In this document: positions 22,020 to 33,179 of the stretch, one piece after another
Position numbering within the stretch: the first letter of the stretch is position 1
How the letters are laid out: every line of letters begins with the position of its first letter
Notes under the pieces: model-generated
Told to the model about the DNA's origin: nothing
The model's input: only the letters and a program-made list of their open reading frames with translations
Databases searched by the model: none
Translations under genes and position numbers: made by a program
From: Amoebophrya sp. A120
Lineage: Eukaryota; Sar; Dinophyceae; Syndiniales; Amoebophryaceae
Length of the DNA: 64,000 nucleotides
Direction of reading: 5' to 3'
Assembly: GCA_905178155.1 (NCBI GenBank)
Contig: CAJINV010000002.1
Span: 9,063,412-9,127,411 of the forward strand

Positions 22020-24520
22020 ATGACAATTTCCATAATGAGTAACTCGTTGTCACCAGAGAAGAATAAAGCAGACGCCAGTCATGATCTCTCTCGTCTGCCG
22101 AAATGGAAGATCGACATGCACACGCACATTTTGCCGAAGAAGTGGCCGAGCCATTTCCCTGGTGTGGACCTGGAGCTGCAAATTTTCGCGGAAAACGAGG
22201 AAAACCAGTTCGAACCACAGTGCAACTTTGTGCCCTTTGAACGGCCAACCGGATTCGTGGCACAGATGCAGTGGCGGAAGGGATCGGGCCGGGCGAAGGA
22301 GCTCTCTGCTGACGGGGGCACAAAGCCCGTGCTCTTCCGGAAATGCCGCGCAAACCTGTTTGACTGTGAAGAAGTGCTCAAGGACTGCGACGCCTACGGG
22401 ATTATGCTCTGCGAATAAAGCGTTGTGATGTTCGTGTTTTGTCAACCGTCTAAGAGCTCCTCGCGCAAAAAAAGAAAACAGAGTAGACATCTTGTTTTCC
22501 TCGTCCTGACAGTATCTCTCTTAACTAGAATTCCAGATGAAGTTCCAATTTTGTTTTCCAGCCGAGGCAAAAGCAACCGCAAATGCACTTGGGCACTCGC
22601 TCTGCGCATGCGGCACAGTAAAAATATCGAAATCGACGACGTTTTCTCCCTGCATAGACCCGGACCTGCAGGTTTTGTCCACCGTTCCCGTGATGTTCAA
22701 TTACCAACTAGCGCCGACCATCGGCGCGGAGTGGTCGAAATTTCTGAACCAGGACATGGGACGGGTTTGCAAGACCTGTTCCCAGCCAGGCCGCCTTGCG
22801 GGTTTGGGCACACTGCCACTGCAGCACCCGGAGCTGGCCGCGAAGGAGGCCGAGCGCGCGGTGCTGGAGGACGGCCTGAAGGGCTTTCAGATCGGCTCGC
22901 ACGTGAACATGCCCAACGGGGAGAAAAACATGTACCTTTACGATAAGCGGTTAGACTGCGTGTGGCAGACCTTGGAGAGGCTTGGGGCGCCGCTTCTCGT
23001 ACACCCCTGGGATATGGAATACATCGACAGCAAATACTGGCTGCCGTGTATCATGCGGAAAAAATATTATGGGTGTGTTTACTGATGTACTACTTTCTAT
23101 GCCAGAGCTCCAAGATGTGATCGCGAGCTGTTGACAGTATGGAATCAATAAGACTTAGTAGGTGCTGCGGCAACAAAGCAGCGTTTCATCCGCGACAAGA
23201 CGTAAGTTATTTTGATTTATTCATCAATTGCATGATTCCCGAAGACTCGTCCTCATATCACCGAACTGTGCCATTTCGGGCCGCAAACAGCTCGTAGTAC
23301 TCTGGTGTGGAGAGTACACTGGTGACTCACGCAGACAGAAATTTTCCCTTTCATAGCTTGGTTAGTAGGAATGCCAGCGGAGATGTCGCTTAGCATGTGC
23401 CACATCATGCTCTCCGGCGTGATGGACAGGTAAGAGTGGTAAAACCGGAAGTTTTTTTTTGGAATACGTGTTGCTTTAGGTACTATAGTCGCATGTCGTT
23501 TGAAGCAATGGAGCAAATGCAAAGCAAGGCGGCTCAGGTTGGGTGTGCTTTTATTTGAAGTTGCTTTCCACCTGCCATCTCAGATTTCGGAACCTGAAGT
23601 GGATGTTTTCGCACGGCGGTGGTGCGGTTCCGGGTACGCTTGGCCGCATCGAGTGGGGGTACCGGTGTCGCTATCCTGAGTAAAAACGTACCCACACCAG
23701 AGTCAAGATGGGGATTTTGCAACACAAACCTAGGAGTTTTGGGAGTCACGCATGACAAGTTTCAGTCCGTAAGGTTGGTAGTGCAAGTTAGCAAGGAAAG
23801 CCGCATCACAAATCGACCTTCTGATCCTGTTCACAGCATCGCAAATTCCAAAACACGATTGGAAATGGCTCTCATGGGGATGCGCATCACAAATGTCTTT
23901 GTCATTGCAAATCTGCATTACAACTCTGGGGTGGGTACGTTTTTACTCAGGATAGTCGCCCCGACCTGGTGGGCCTGGATTCCGCGAAGACGAATCCCCG
24001 GGAGGCGTTCAAGAGACTCTACCTGGATAGCATTACGCACGACGAAAATATGCTCCAGCACGTGATCCGCAACTTGACCACCGCAGACAAGGTGGCGCTG
24101 GGATCGGACTACCCGTTCCCCTTGGGCGAAGTGCCATCGGTCGCACCGGGCACGGTCGATGCGCTGTCCGGGGCTATTTTGGATACGTACCCGGGCGAGA
24201 TGGTGGAGACCACACCGTTTTTGTCGGATAGTATCCCCCGTGAAAGGTCCTGTATCGCACTCGTATCCGCATGATCTTCATCAAAAGAACTGTAGAAGCA
24301 TGAGGTGAAATTGCATAAAATGGCGCGGCTTCCAATGCAGTACCAAATGTAGCGTCCTTCCCATGTGCACGCGTGCGATGCTTATTTATGCATAGTCGGC
24401 GAGAGGGAGCAGATCCTGTACAAAACCGGACTCGAGTTCCTCAACATGCGAGAGCAGGAGTTGGTAAAACACGACAGAACCAAAGGCTTTCGTTGCACCG
24501 ATCGCTTTACTTACATGTGA
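22020..24520 (+). CDS. ACMSD: 2-amino-3-carboxymuconate-6-semialdehyde decarboxylase
   Basis: Zinc amidohydrolase-family decarboxylase of the kynurenine pathway; it diverts the intermediate away from quinolinate. Exons 22020-22412, 22672-23047, 23357-23429, 23584-23671, 23960-24230 and 24396-24520 join in frame (1326 nt, 441 aa). Landmarks match the family in order: the metal motif KWKIDMHTHILPKKWP, VLSTVPVMFNYQ, GLGTLPLQHPELA, QIGSHVN, LLVHPWDME, YWLP...WLVGMPAEMSLSMC, MFSHGGGAVPGTLGRI, RPDL, and LGSDYPFPLGE (the Asp ligand). It has an extra N-terminal stretch of about 25 residues. Intron 1 (22413-22671) is GA-AG: homology fixes the join YGIMLC-VLSTVP and no GT exists before the in-frame stop. 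Intron 4 is a family B introner. The exact 23047 boundary is the least sure. Confidence 0.9.
23672..23954 (+). mobile_element. Introner family B, copy 2 (283 bp)
   Basis: Ends TATCCTGAGTAAAAACGTAC and ACGTTTTTACTCAGGATA; duplication GTCGC at 23667-23671 and 23955-23959. Exact excision gives CGG-TGT-CGC-CCC-GAC-CTG (RCRPDL), which aligns with the conserved RPDL of ACMSD, so homology supports precise removal. Same orientation as 17855 and 61006, opposite to 59353 and 59713. Confidence 0.96.
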
Positions 24521-25208
24521 ATGCTAGCCACAGTACTTATTTTTTTCGTCGCTGCCTATCGCCATTTGCATTTTTGCCTGGCTTGCAGCCGCTGCGTTCC
24601 TGGGGAACTGATTACACGGCGAGTGTGTTCCGGTCGTGTAGGGTTGTTGCGTTACGGTCTGCGGCAGCGCATACAACCGGATGAAATTCCGATTCGGTCA
24701 CGGTTGTATAATCGGTATGTGTTTTTGTTATGCTTCATCGAGCAGGTTTCTCTCTCTTAATTCGGTCGTTTCTGTCTGTGAGAGAAGATATCGGTCTTGC
24801 AAATTGCAAACTGGGGTTTTGTTTTCGGTGCGCGCCACTTGATGGGCTTTCCCTTTCGGTTTTTTCATTCTCTGTGACCTTCGGGCAAGGCAAGGTTGCC
24901 ACGTACTGTCAATGTGGCGTTTGGCCATGATTCAATGTAGTACGTATTTGCCAAGAATTTATTCGCCGATAAATTAGACTCCATGTTTCAGCGCTTTCAT
25001 TTAATCTTCATCGAGTTCGAGGCACTGGCACGAAGCGTGATCGCATCTTTCCATCTTCAGGAACCAGGAATACCCGGTCTGTCTTTTCCACTCAAGGTCT
25101 TGACAAGACGCACCTATTTTTCTCATTCGATTCGTTTCAAGTTCTACTTGATTGCGCCTCTCGTGCAAAGACAAAGAGTCTCCTCCAGTACAAGAATCAT
25201 TTACGAAA
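24521..25208. other. Intergenic stretch
   Basis: No gene seen. Hydrophobic short frames on + (24730-24930) look like chance in T-rich DNA. Confidence 0.4.
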
Positions 25209-27768
25209 ATGTCGTTGCTTCAAGTGAAGAGTATGTTTTCCAAGCTGGGTCTTGTGGCCGTCGCGCCCCTGCTGCTCGTTGTTGCTGAAGAAGGTCGCGC
25301 GCGGGGGGTAGACCTGTACGACAACGATGCCAGCCTCGTCGCGAGCACAGCGCATGAAGAAGCGTTCAAGCAGGTTGAAGACCACATCAAGGCAGCTACC
25401 GGCGTTGTTGTCGCGGACGAGAGCCACGGCGCAGCCCCCGGCGCAGGCGTGTCTGCGCCCCCGGCCGCCCCACAGGCGGAGACCGATCTTTTCCGCCGGT
25501 TCACGGGGGTCAGCCACTTCTCGCAGCCCGTGCGCACGGTGACGAGCTACGACTACCCCGCGGCCGGGACGCGCGGCGGCTACTACGGCACGGGCGTGGC
25601 GGGGGCCAGAGGTGCGGCCTATAACAACGACGACTCGTCCTCCGGGTTCGGCGTTCTGGCCCACATGGTGCTCGGTTTTTTTCTGTTCATTTTCGCTTTC
25701 CCCCTGCTGTACGGCAACGAGAAGCGGCAAGCGGTCCTGTACGCGCTGTTCCAGCGGGCACTGGAGCTTTTGTGTCCCGACTACACGGCGGAATCTCCGG
25801 CCGGCACACAGCAGCAAAAAAATACGAAGGACGCCGGGCTGTTGGTGCACATGAAGGGCGACACCGTGACCAACGAGGAGCTGACGGACCCGGAGTTCAA
25901 GGTGAGGGTGAAAAACTGCGCCAAACTGCAGAAAACTGTGGAAATGCTGCAGTGGGAGTACACCGAGGTCGACAACAAATCCGCCTCTTCTTCGACTTCT
26001 ACTACAACGCAGCAACTTCCGCCGGGCGAGAACATGAACCGGCCGGTCGAGGTGCGGCGCGAGCTGAAGTGGATGGGGTTTCTGAACGCCGACGACCCGA
26101 AGGACCCCCAGTACCGCTTGACCCCGGCCCAGAAGACCGCCGCGAAGTACTTCTTGAACGACGCCGGGGCGGACGCCAGCATCCAGGGGCGGCCTAAGGA
26201 CGTGTTTGAAGTGGACCATGTGTTCTTCCGCCAGGGCCTCAAGGGCAAAAATTTTGAGGTGCCGGACGGGCTGCGGTCGCAGATGTGCAACCAGAAGCCG
26301 CTGGATCCGAAGACGGACCTGACGGCGTCGGTGCCGAGCCTCGGCGCCGGGTCCGACCGCAAGCGGTCCGTGCGGGTGCAAAATTTGCAGTTTGCGTACG
26401 ACGAGGGGGAGAAGCAGTGGCTCTGCGGGTCGGGAGCGGCCATGGGGGACATCCGGGTGCGGTACACCAAGACCGAGTGCGGCTCCTGCTCCCTCGTGGC
26501 CGTAGTGGATGCGAGCTGCACCTCGTTTCTGCCTCTGCTCCCCGGGTTCCAGGTGGACGAGGTTGCGGTGCCGAAGAAAGTGGACCTGGCCAAGCCGCCC
26601 TACGAGGGCGTCAAGAACGCGAACGCGCTCGCGGAGCCACTGCTCAACGTCAGCCAGCGGTCCCGCCAAGGGAATGCCGGCAACGCGGCGGCCACCCCCT
26701 CCGGAGGTGCCGGGATTCAGCAGGGCGTCACTACCAACGTTGGCGGCAGTCCGGGCTGCTTCAAACTGATCGGAACCGCCTGCTCCGGTATCGACCGGAA
26801 AAACGTGTTCGTTTTAGAGGAAAACCACTATACTGTACGTATGCGAATAAAACTACCAGAAACTATGCACAAAAGAATGAATGTTTCGAACCCACTGCAA
26901 AGATGCATTTGTTGGTCGCGTTGTCACAGCTGTGCAGCCGACGTCCTGCTACTGGGGGCAGTATGCACCACAAGCTAGAACGCAACATCCACTTCGTTTC
27001 CGCGTACATTCACTAAAACGTAGATGGACGAGCCTAGTATGATATAGCGAAAGTTTTTCCGTTCGATACGTGGCATTTCCGCAACGGTCGAGACAGCGGG
27101 CGCCAGTCTGTTTGAGCTCGCCGAGCCCGCGAAATCGGCCTCGGAGATGATGGAGTTCGCGCAGAACCGGCAGAATGCGATTCACACGGCGCTGCATATG
27201 CTGGGGAAATTTTGAATCAGGTCAAGCCTCAGCCTTTTTTCTTGCACTTGCGCGAGGAGACAGAGCATGATGCAGAGACATGAATTGGTAAACTCATCGT
27301 AGCCGATGTGGAAGAGGAAAACCTATTGTAGTGCTTAGTGTGTAGCGTTCCTAGAAAAGCTTGCTTCTGTTCTTGCATGTTGGCAGCCCTGCCCAGGGTG
27401 CTAGCCTGCAAAATTACAGGGCGAATTGACGATTTCTGCGCAAATGTACAAAGAGACCTTTCCTGATTAAGAATTTTGCATGCACACAGCAAGTCGTGGG
27501 TTTCCTGATGCTCTTCTTCGGGTTGCGGTTCATGCTGGAGGTGTTTCCGGCGCTGCTAGGCGTGCTGCCCTTCGTCGGCGGGTTTTTGCACCTGGTCGGA
27601 GGTTTCGTCGTTTCGGTCGTTTCCTTCCTGGTTGCCGGTATCCTGTGGGCGATCATTGTTGCTGGGGCCTGGTTTGCGGTACGGCCAAAGTACGCCATGG
27701 CGCTAGTTGGCGCGGCGGTTGCGGTGGTCGTGCTGGCAAACGTCTTCGGAAAGATGAACAGTGGGTGA
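25209..27768 (+). CDS. TMEM43: TMEM43 (LUMA) family membrane protein
   Basis: Exons 25209-26834, 27054-27213 and 27494-27768 (2061 nt, 686 aa). TMEM43 is an ER/inner nuclear membrane protein. Family landmarks: a membrane segment followed by a NE-R motif (FIFAFPLLYGNEKRQAVLYA), ELTDPEFKVRV...LQKTVEMLQWEYTE, GDIRVRY, then the four-helix C-terminus starting VGFLMLFFGLRFMLEVFPAL and ending AWFAVRPKYAM. It is longer than the animal protein (about 400 aa) because of an N-terminal extension with a signal-like helix (KLGLVAVAPLLLVVA) and inserts in the lumenal domain. The start MSLLQVKS (25209) is chosen over upstream in-frame codons because the hydrophobic segment follows it closely. The second intron reads as GA-AG (27214-27493), since TGA stops the frame directly after the exon and both exon phases fit. 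Confidence 0.85.
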
Positions 27769-28999
27769 GGGCATTGTTTGGCCAATTTACGTAGCAGGTC
27801 AAACGAACAGAAAAAGACTCGTCGGAGGATTATCTACTTTTTCTCTTTGGGACTCAGGGAGGCAAAATTTTGTCGTGTTTCATGGTACAGTCGTACATCG
27901 AATGCGATAACGCTTGTCCGCACGAGGCCTCTACGTGTGTGCAAGAGGCCATATTCTTGTTTGATATCATTAGCATTTCATGAGTTTCAAAAAATTTCAA
28001 ATTCGTGTGTCAGCCATAGCCTTTTTTTTTGAGAAGCAGCAGGCATGCAGATGGACATGGACTATATGCCGTCTCGATCGAGGGAAAGAAGAGAAGTACG
28101 TCTGGCCGCGTGTGTCGCCTCTTGTGCCGCGTCTATGTCGGCTACGATGTTTTTGTTTTTCCTTAGTCGCGCGCCGCAGAAAATGAAAAAGTAAACCTGC
28201 ATAGATACCTGCACGTTATCGCAACGAAATTTGCTGGTACCTGAAACCTGAGTTCAGGTATCGTGTCAACGTGACAAACTTGGCACCTGATTTTTCTATG
28301 TTTCACTCTCTAGGTCTAGTCGAACAAAAGCATGTAGACATAGAAATTAAGGATGGACGAAGACAAAGTTGTTCGACGCATTTCGTCTGCCGATAAGTTT
28401 GTCCTGTCAGGGTGGATGCAGGGTTTCGGTATAGCCCTTTAGCGCTGGTCTCAGTTTTTTCTCGGTGAAGTCTGGTGTTGTGGCAATTATGCCTATCGGT
28501 ACAAGATTTTTGTGCATCGAACCCAGAGCAAAAACATCGGTATCTATTTCTCGTTTGCGTTCTTCTTGCCCCCAGAGTGGGTTTCATATTTGCATGGAAA
28601 AGAAAATACGATGGACATATAGAAAAAAGGGAGCAATGAAGAACGACGTCGTTTTAGTAGACTCTGTTGCGACAACATAAGATGCTAGATTGATACACCG
28701 ATGCGATAACAGGTCCTCCCCCCGCGGTCGTCGTTACCCCACAATTTCCTAGAAGAATGCGCTTCTGGCAGTCATCGACAAGAATAATAAGACTCAGTAA
28801 AGTAGTTCTTCTTCCTCACTTTCTTGCTGGGGCTGGCTACTCTACTTAACCTCTAGGTGGTAGGCTGGACTACACAAAGAAAGACCGGAAAATTCAAAAA
28901 GGCGCGTCGCGCTGTTTCAGCCGACCGCGATTAGATATTCATTTAGCGCGACCTTGATGTGTTGGACTTGGAACCACTGAACTGTGAAAAATCTACAAC
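27769..28999. other. Intergenic stretch
   Basis: No gene supported. AT-rich with T-runs. Confidence 0.4.
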
Positions 29000-29000
29000 C

Positions 29001-29055
29001 ATGCAGGTGCCTTTTTCCGCATTTGGCTTGTTTCTGTTCCTCCTCCCTTTGCTAT
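29001..29055 (+). CDS. Possible signal-peptide exon of the Temptin-b561 gene
   Basis: ATG at 29001 opens MQVPFSAFGLFLFLLPLL and then a stop. The composition is a classical signal peptide and it lies 240 nt upstream of an exon that needs one. A donor that keeps phase with 29297 is not obvious (a GA donor at 29056 gives the wrong phase), so the join is unresolved. Confidence 0.35.
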
Positions 29056-29296
29056 GAGATTGCACAACTTCCCCCCTCTTTTGATGGCGGCAATGAACAG
29101 CAACACCTCCTGCAATGGCAGAAATATGATAGTCGTATTACAACTCAACGCACGGACCCTTTGGTTCGGTTTGGTGGTAAACATATACATACGCAACCTG
29201 TCATGCAAAAATCACTCTCAGTTGATGTTGAGTTAGCGTTTGGTATTTTCATTTGGGGACGAGGGGAGTTGTGCACTCTCATAATACCACGACCAG

Positions 29297-31066
29297 TTCG
29301 CCCACGCCTTCCCGTCGAACAAGCGCCAGGTCCCGAACGGCGACCAGTTTCTCCATCTGGGCCACACGAGTTCCAACCCGAGCTTTTCGGACCTGAAGCA
29401 CAATGCGTTCGGCGCCGCCTTCAATTCGGCCGCGATGCAGTGGACCGCGGCGCTCTGCCAGGCGGATTCGGACGGTGACGGGTTCACCAACGGCGAGGAA
29501 CTCGGGGACCCCAACTGCACGTGGCAGCAGGGTCAGCCCATGCCGGACTGCGGCGGTATTGAAAGGAAAAACTCCCCCTCCCCATATTGAAAAGGCGTGT
29601 TTCCGAAAATCTGTGTTGCTGATTTGAGGTCACAAATCGCATTTGTCTTGCAAGAAGACAAGTGCAGAAGCTTCCGCCCCATAATGGAAGCGATTCGTCA
29701 TGCTGTTGGGCCTAAAGGGGAGCCTTTTGCCATGCCGAACAACTAGGGCCATACGCCCCACCCCATCCCGGGGATCTGGCCGCAGTGCCTTCCTGCAACA
29801 CAAAGCTGATTTGTGTACGCAAATCCAGCATCAGAAACTTCGTTTCGATATGGGGAGGGGGGATTTTTCCTTTTGATAGGCGGATGCCCGAGCCACCCCG
29901 GCGACGCGGAGGACAACTACGTGTGCGGGTCCGGCTATCAAATGTAAAAGTGTCTGGGTTTGGAAGATTGCAACTTGTCATGCTGTTTTTGGACTCTAAA
30001 AAAATTTGTATTGCATGACCAGCAAGAGGGGTATCATCTGTGCTACACGGACAGGGCATTTCTCATGCGGAAGGTGCATCAGGAGGCCCTCTAAAAGTCC
30101 GCGATGGTAAGTCATGCATTACAGGCATCACTGGCCATAAGAAATATGCATGACAAATCTTGCATTCTTCCAGACCCAGACATTTTTGCATTTGATACCG
30201 GCGTGAAGTACTGCGGTTTGCTGGAAAAGGCGGAAGATCGGTACCGCGCGCACGGCGCGCTGATGCTCACGGCGTGGGTGGTACTGGCGCCGCTGCTGAT
30301 CGCCATGGTCTTTGTGCGCAGAAAAATTCAACTGATGGACCACGGGCAAGAAGACGCGACCAATACAGCCGCTTTTGAGATGAAAGGGGGTGGCAATGCC
30401 GACCACAGCAAACTGCTCGGCCGTTTGATGCTCATCCACAAGATCGGGCAGCCGTTGACGCTGATCATCACCACAGTGGCGATCACTCTGCCCTTTCTGG
30501 AGGATCACAGTTCGCACGGGCACCGCCGCCGGCTGTCCGGGGGTCATTCCAGCATGTCCATGCACGGCATCCTCGGATTTCTGGTGCTGTCGCTGGCCTG
30601 GTCACAGCTCTTCTTGTGGCTGGGGAAGAAGTGGTATTTGCAGCAGAACGTCGTAAGCAGCAGCGAGGTGCTGGAAAGCAATAGTACAAAGAATGGCGCT
30701 CCTGTTGTAGTCAACGGGTTGACCAACAACAAAATCACATGCGAGCAGTCGCAAGAAATCGCCCTCAAACCGGTGGTGCAGAAAGATTTCGTGGAAGAAG
30801 CTAGTGGAGGAAACAGGGCGGCAGCGGCCAAACAAGCAGCAGAAAGTAGCAAGTCCTTTTCGGAGAAGTGGCTCTGGGTGCACCGGATCTCGGGCCTTCT
30901 CTGCTTGCTCCTCGGGATGTGGAACTGTGTTTCCGGGGCGTTTAAGTTTGAGGATATGTTTGACGACACCATTTTTCAGCCCGTCGTCTACGCCTGCATC
31001 GTCGTCTCGCTCGTTCTTCTTCTTGCGGCCAGAACGCTCGGTCATAAACTTGTCACGGTTCTGTAA
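29297..31066 (+). CDS. Temptin-like domain fused to cytochrome b561
   Basis: Exons 29297-29556, 29884-29935 and 30203-31066 join in frame (391 aa from 29297) after removal of a family C and a family A introner. N-terminal part: Temptin-type module (FAHAFPSNKRQVPNGDQFLH, then DSDGDGFTNGEELGDPNCTW), a secreted cysteine fold with a calcium-binding-like Asp loop. Next is a short Cys linker, then a six-helix b561 unit with the four expected histidines (RAHGALMLTAW, HKIGQPLTL, SMHGILGFLVLSLAW, LWVHRISGLLC). b561 proteins carry electrons across membranes, usually with ascorbate as donor. A long hydrophilic loop separates helices four and five. The paralogue at 32053 aligns through the whole b561 part. 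Confidence 0.85.
29557..29878 (+). mobile_element. Introner family C, copy 1 (322 bp)
   Basis: Left end TATTGAAAGGAAAAACTCCC; right end GATTTTTCCTTTTGATA; long G/C-tract inverted arms (CCCCCTCCCCATAT). Duplication GGCGG at 29552-29556 and 29879-29883. Excision joins TGC-GGC-GG to A-TGC-CCG in frame (DCGGCPSH). No GT is found at the left end, where families A and B have GTAAAA. Confidence 0.93.
29936..30197 (+). mobile_element. Introner family A, copy 3 (262 bp)
   Basis: Ends TATCAAATGTAAAAGTGTCT and TTTTTGCATTTGATA; duplication CCGGC at 29931-29935 and 30198-30202. Excision yields GGG-TCC-GGC-GTG-AAG in frame (CGSGVKYC). No AG lies at the right junction, so a GT-AG reading is not available. 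Only 52 nt of exon separate it from the family C copy to the left. Confidence 0.94.
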
Positions 31067-32052
31067 ATGTTGATTCATACATACATAGGATGGGGATAGA
31101 AGGACAAGTTTCTTTTTGAACACGTTCACAAGAAAGCATCGAGATTACTGGAAAATATGGTGTCATGATATCGGGTAAACGCAAGATTATAATTGCATGG
31201 ACTAATTCAACCATAATCTCCCGAAACGCAACGCCGCTTAAAGATCATCTTCTTTTGGTTGCTCTAGAAAATTAGAATACGTGTCTGCATGTTCATGTTT
31301 AAGTTTATCCGCTGCTGCTTCTGAAGAGTAAGTCCAAACATGGTGCACTACTGTCGAACGGATTTATTGTGTGTAGGTTCAATCCGTGCGTCAATCAATT
31401 CGTAAAGCCTACTCTGACGTGTGAAGTGTCGTGTCATGAGCTTGCATCGGATAGATTTCTGTACCTGTATCGCACTCGTGATGTAGTCATTGAAGCTTTT
31501 CATAATCGCTCTACTGCTGAATCGCGAAGAACACAAGTGGATGTCGAGATTGTTTTTTGCCACTGTTCGTCTTTTGCTTCTACCTATCCGGAGAATCACC
31601 GAGGTAGAGAGGTGGAGAAGAACAATTTCGTTGAAATAATTCTGCGGCCTGAGATCCATGTTGTTTTCGGGCAGAATGAATGTGACATGCAAGGACGAGG
31701 AAACTTTTTTTGGTTGTTGCAAGTAGTATGAATCTTGTTGTGAGAAACCGGATGACACGAGAGGAGTTAGTCCAGACACTATCTCTTGAGCTTCGCTAGA
31801 AGTTACTTTTGATGCCAAGATGAAACAGGTCCCTGTTGCTGCTCTTGGTAATGATTTGAGACCACTTCTGGATACTGAACGACCCGAAATTTTTTTCGCT
31901 ACCCCATCCTTTACTTTAGATATACATAGGTTCGGGCGTTTGCTCGATAGAGGAGGCATCTTGCACGAGCTGTGTTGTCTTGTGCTTTTGTACTGCAGTA
32001 ATTTGCAATTTTCGTGATAACGCGAAGGCGCGAAAATGAACGCGGCGGCACG
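31067..32052. other. Intergenic stretch between the two b561 genes
   Basis: No Temptin-like exon could be found here for the second b561 gene. Short frames such as 31369-31731 are unrecognised. Confidence 0.4.
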
Positions 32053-33179
32053 ATGACTACCACCTCCGCCACGGATATGGACGCGGAAGAAAGTCGGTAC
32101 CGCGCCCATGGCGCGCTGATGCTTACCGCGTGGGGCGCGCTGGCGCCGCTGCTGATCTGCATGGTGTTTTTGCGGCGGAAGATCCTCCTGGAAACGGGCG
32201 GGACGACGCCGGGCGAGGGACCAGAAAAAGAGAAGCAGAAAGAATTCGTGAACAAGTTGATGCTGATGCACAAGCTCGGGCAACCCGTCACCCTCATTCT
32301 CGTCACCGTGGCCATCACGTTGCCCTTCATGGAGAGCCACGCGGCGCACGGACACCTGTTGCGCCGACTCGCTGGCGGCGGCGGCCATTCCTCCATGTCG
32401 CTGCACGGCGTGATCGGCTTCCTCGTGCTGTCCCTCGCCTGGGTCCAGCTGTTTCTCTGGCTCGGCAAGAAGTTTTACCTCAAGCAGCCAATTTTCGCTA
32501 ACGGTGGGGAGCAGCTGGAGAACTTTGCGGGGGTGGTGAACGGAAATTCGAAAGTCGCTTCGAGTTTGGGAGAACAAATACCAGGAGGCGAAAGTACAAC
32601 GGCGAAGGAAGATCTGGAGAAGAATTTGCCATCAGGAACAGCCACCGGTGCGGCGGTAAGCGCAGCGACCAGCGCCGCGGAAAAGCAGTTTTCGGAAAAT
32701 TGGCTCTGGGTGCACCGCGTCAGCGGGTTGCTCTGCCTGCTGCTAGCCTGGTGGAACTTGTGGAGCGGGTCGCACAAAATCAAGGACATGTTCGACGTTG
32801 AGATCTTATTCCACAGAACAGCACTTCAGTACTACACCCATACCAGAAAAACATATGAATTCGTGTCGCGGCTTGTACTGTGATTTCTGCTGTTCGGCAT
32901 GACTGGTACTTTTCTAATCGCTTCGCAGCACCAGCATTCTTACAGAGGTTAATAGGGGATGCTGCGTCACAGGAATGTGCTTCTGTTGTGGTCTCCTTGT
33001 TGCAGAACTTCTCCTGGCGCCGCCACAACACAAATCGACAAACCGGCTGAAAAAGGGTCCTGGTATGGGCGTGCTTTTCTGTAGAATACATCTTTACCCC
33101 GTTGGTCATCGCCTTCATCGCCGTTTCCGTCATCATGCTGGTCTTGTCACGGACAGTCTTGCACAAACTCGTCGTGTGA
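32053..33179 (+). CDS. Cytochrome b561 paralogue lacking a Temptin domain
   Basis: Exons 32053-32806 and 33094-33179 (840 nt, 279 aa) after removing the family E introner. It aligns with the neighbouring b561 gene along its length: YRAHGALMLTAWGALAPLLI, HKLGQPVTLILVTVAITLPF, SSMSLHGVIGFLVLSLAW, LWVHRVSGLLCLLLAWWN and a final helix ending LHKLVV. The four b561 histidines are kept. ATG 32053 gives a short hydrophilic N-terminus, so unlike its neighbour it has no secreted domain in front. Tandem duplication is the simplest origin. Confidence 0.85.
32807..33088 (+). mobile_element. Introner family E, single copy (282 bp)
   Basis: Left end TATTCCACAGAACAGCAC; right end GTGCTTTTCTGTAGAATA; inner arms also share CCCATACCAG. 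Duplication GATCT (32802-32806) against CATCT (33089-33093). Exact excision gives GTT-GAG-ATC-TTT-ACC (DVEIFTPLV), which aligns with DDTIFQPVV of the uninterrupted paralogue at 30980-31000. No other reading of this intron keeps GT-AG and the frame. Confidence 0.85.
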
